From: Planctomycetota bacterium
GTDB lineage: Bacteria > Planctomycetota > Phycisphaerae > UBA1845
Length of the DNA: 48,610 nt
Direction: 5' to 3'
Assembly: GCA_024280855.1 (NCBI GenBank)
Contig: JAJRPG010000090.1
Span: forward strand, 1-48,610
Part shown: piece after piece, positions 48,571 through 48,610 of the stretch
How positions within the stretch are numbered: the first letter of the stretch is position 1
Layout: every line of letters begins with the position of its first letter
Notes under the pieces: generated by a model
The model's input: the letters and a program-made list of their open reading frames with translations, nothing else
The model's database searches: none
What the model was told of the DNA's origin: nothing
Program-made: the position numbers and the translations under genes

Positions 48571-48610
48571 ATGAATGATTCTAAGGTATTTGTCGGATTA
48601 GACTACCACA
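48571..48610 (+). CDS. IS110-family transposase, N-terminal fragment cut by window end
   Basis: An AAAGGAG at 48556-48562 precedes ATG 48571 by 8 nt. The visible residues MNDSKVFVGLDYH match the start of IS110/IS1111 DEDD transposases, where the first catalytic Asp sits in a VGLDxH/VGIDxS strand. Only 13 codons are seen, so the call rests on one short motif plus the structured upstream region. It would place the left end of an insertion sequence somewhere between 48373 and 48510. Confidence 0.55.
   Translation, partial: MNDSKVFVGLDYH

Overview
The window looks like chromosomal DNA of a Planctomycetota-type bacterium, possibly a Phycisphaerae-like lineage. This is inferred from gene content and not from a marker gene. 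The clues are a Ser/Thr kinase carrying an N-terminal anti-sigma-type zinc finger and a CHASE2 sensor, an FG-GAP/VCBS lipoprotein, many TPR and TolB-propeller proteins, stand-alone release-factor-like and ACT-domain proteins, and about 50% GC. No rRNA, tRNA or CRISPR array was seen. Most genes are single or in short operons on both strands, so this is mainly a housekeeping region with small accessory spots.

Layout. 1-5000: the 3' part of a TolB-propeller amidohydrolase, two tiny membrane-peptide ORFs with strong Shine-Dalgarno sites, and the CHASE2 kinase. 5200-13600: an acyl-CoA synthetase, two TPR proteins, a thioredoxin-fold protein lacking CxxC, an enolase-superfamily enzyme, a 4-TM protein and a tandem-ACT protein. 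13689-15778: dnaK with a sigma-54-like promoter and a clear terminator. 15900-20835: an envelope-glycan type cluster (GT39-like glycosyltransferase, polysaccharide deacetylase, two SAM methyltransferases). 20888-24197: moaB, a GGQ release-factor-like protein and an FG-GAP lipoprotein. 24304-26142: eno followed with no spacing by an FtsB/DivIC-like gene. 26309-30248: an ABC exporter pair, a 136-bp nested palindromic element and a TlpA-like protein.

30272-34035: a TPR lipoprotein gene broken by one frameshift, behind an S9 prolyl-oligopeptidase. 34197-37161: a ferrous-iron uptake operon (feoA, feoB and a small Cys-rich protein) with a perfect 7-1-7 Fur-type operator and a promoter. 37376-39521: an unknown protein, a P-loop/deoxyribosyltransferase-like fusion and a CAP-domain lipoprotein. 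39775-45916: a tripartite RND efflux operon. 46215-48372: a ComM/YifB ATPase and a flavin-reductase-like protein. 48571-end: the first 13 codons of a probable IS110-family transposase, with an upstream hairpin in the place where these elements encode their bridge RNA.

The items most worth a second look are the IS110 left end, the P-loop/NDT fusion, the sigma-54-like dnaK promoter, the tiny peptide pair, the nested palindrome and the feo operator.
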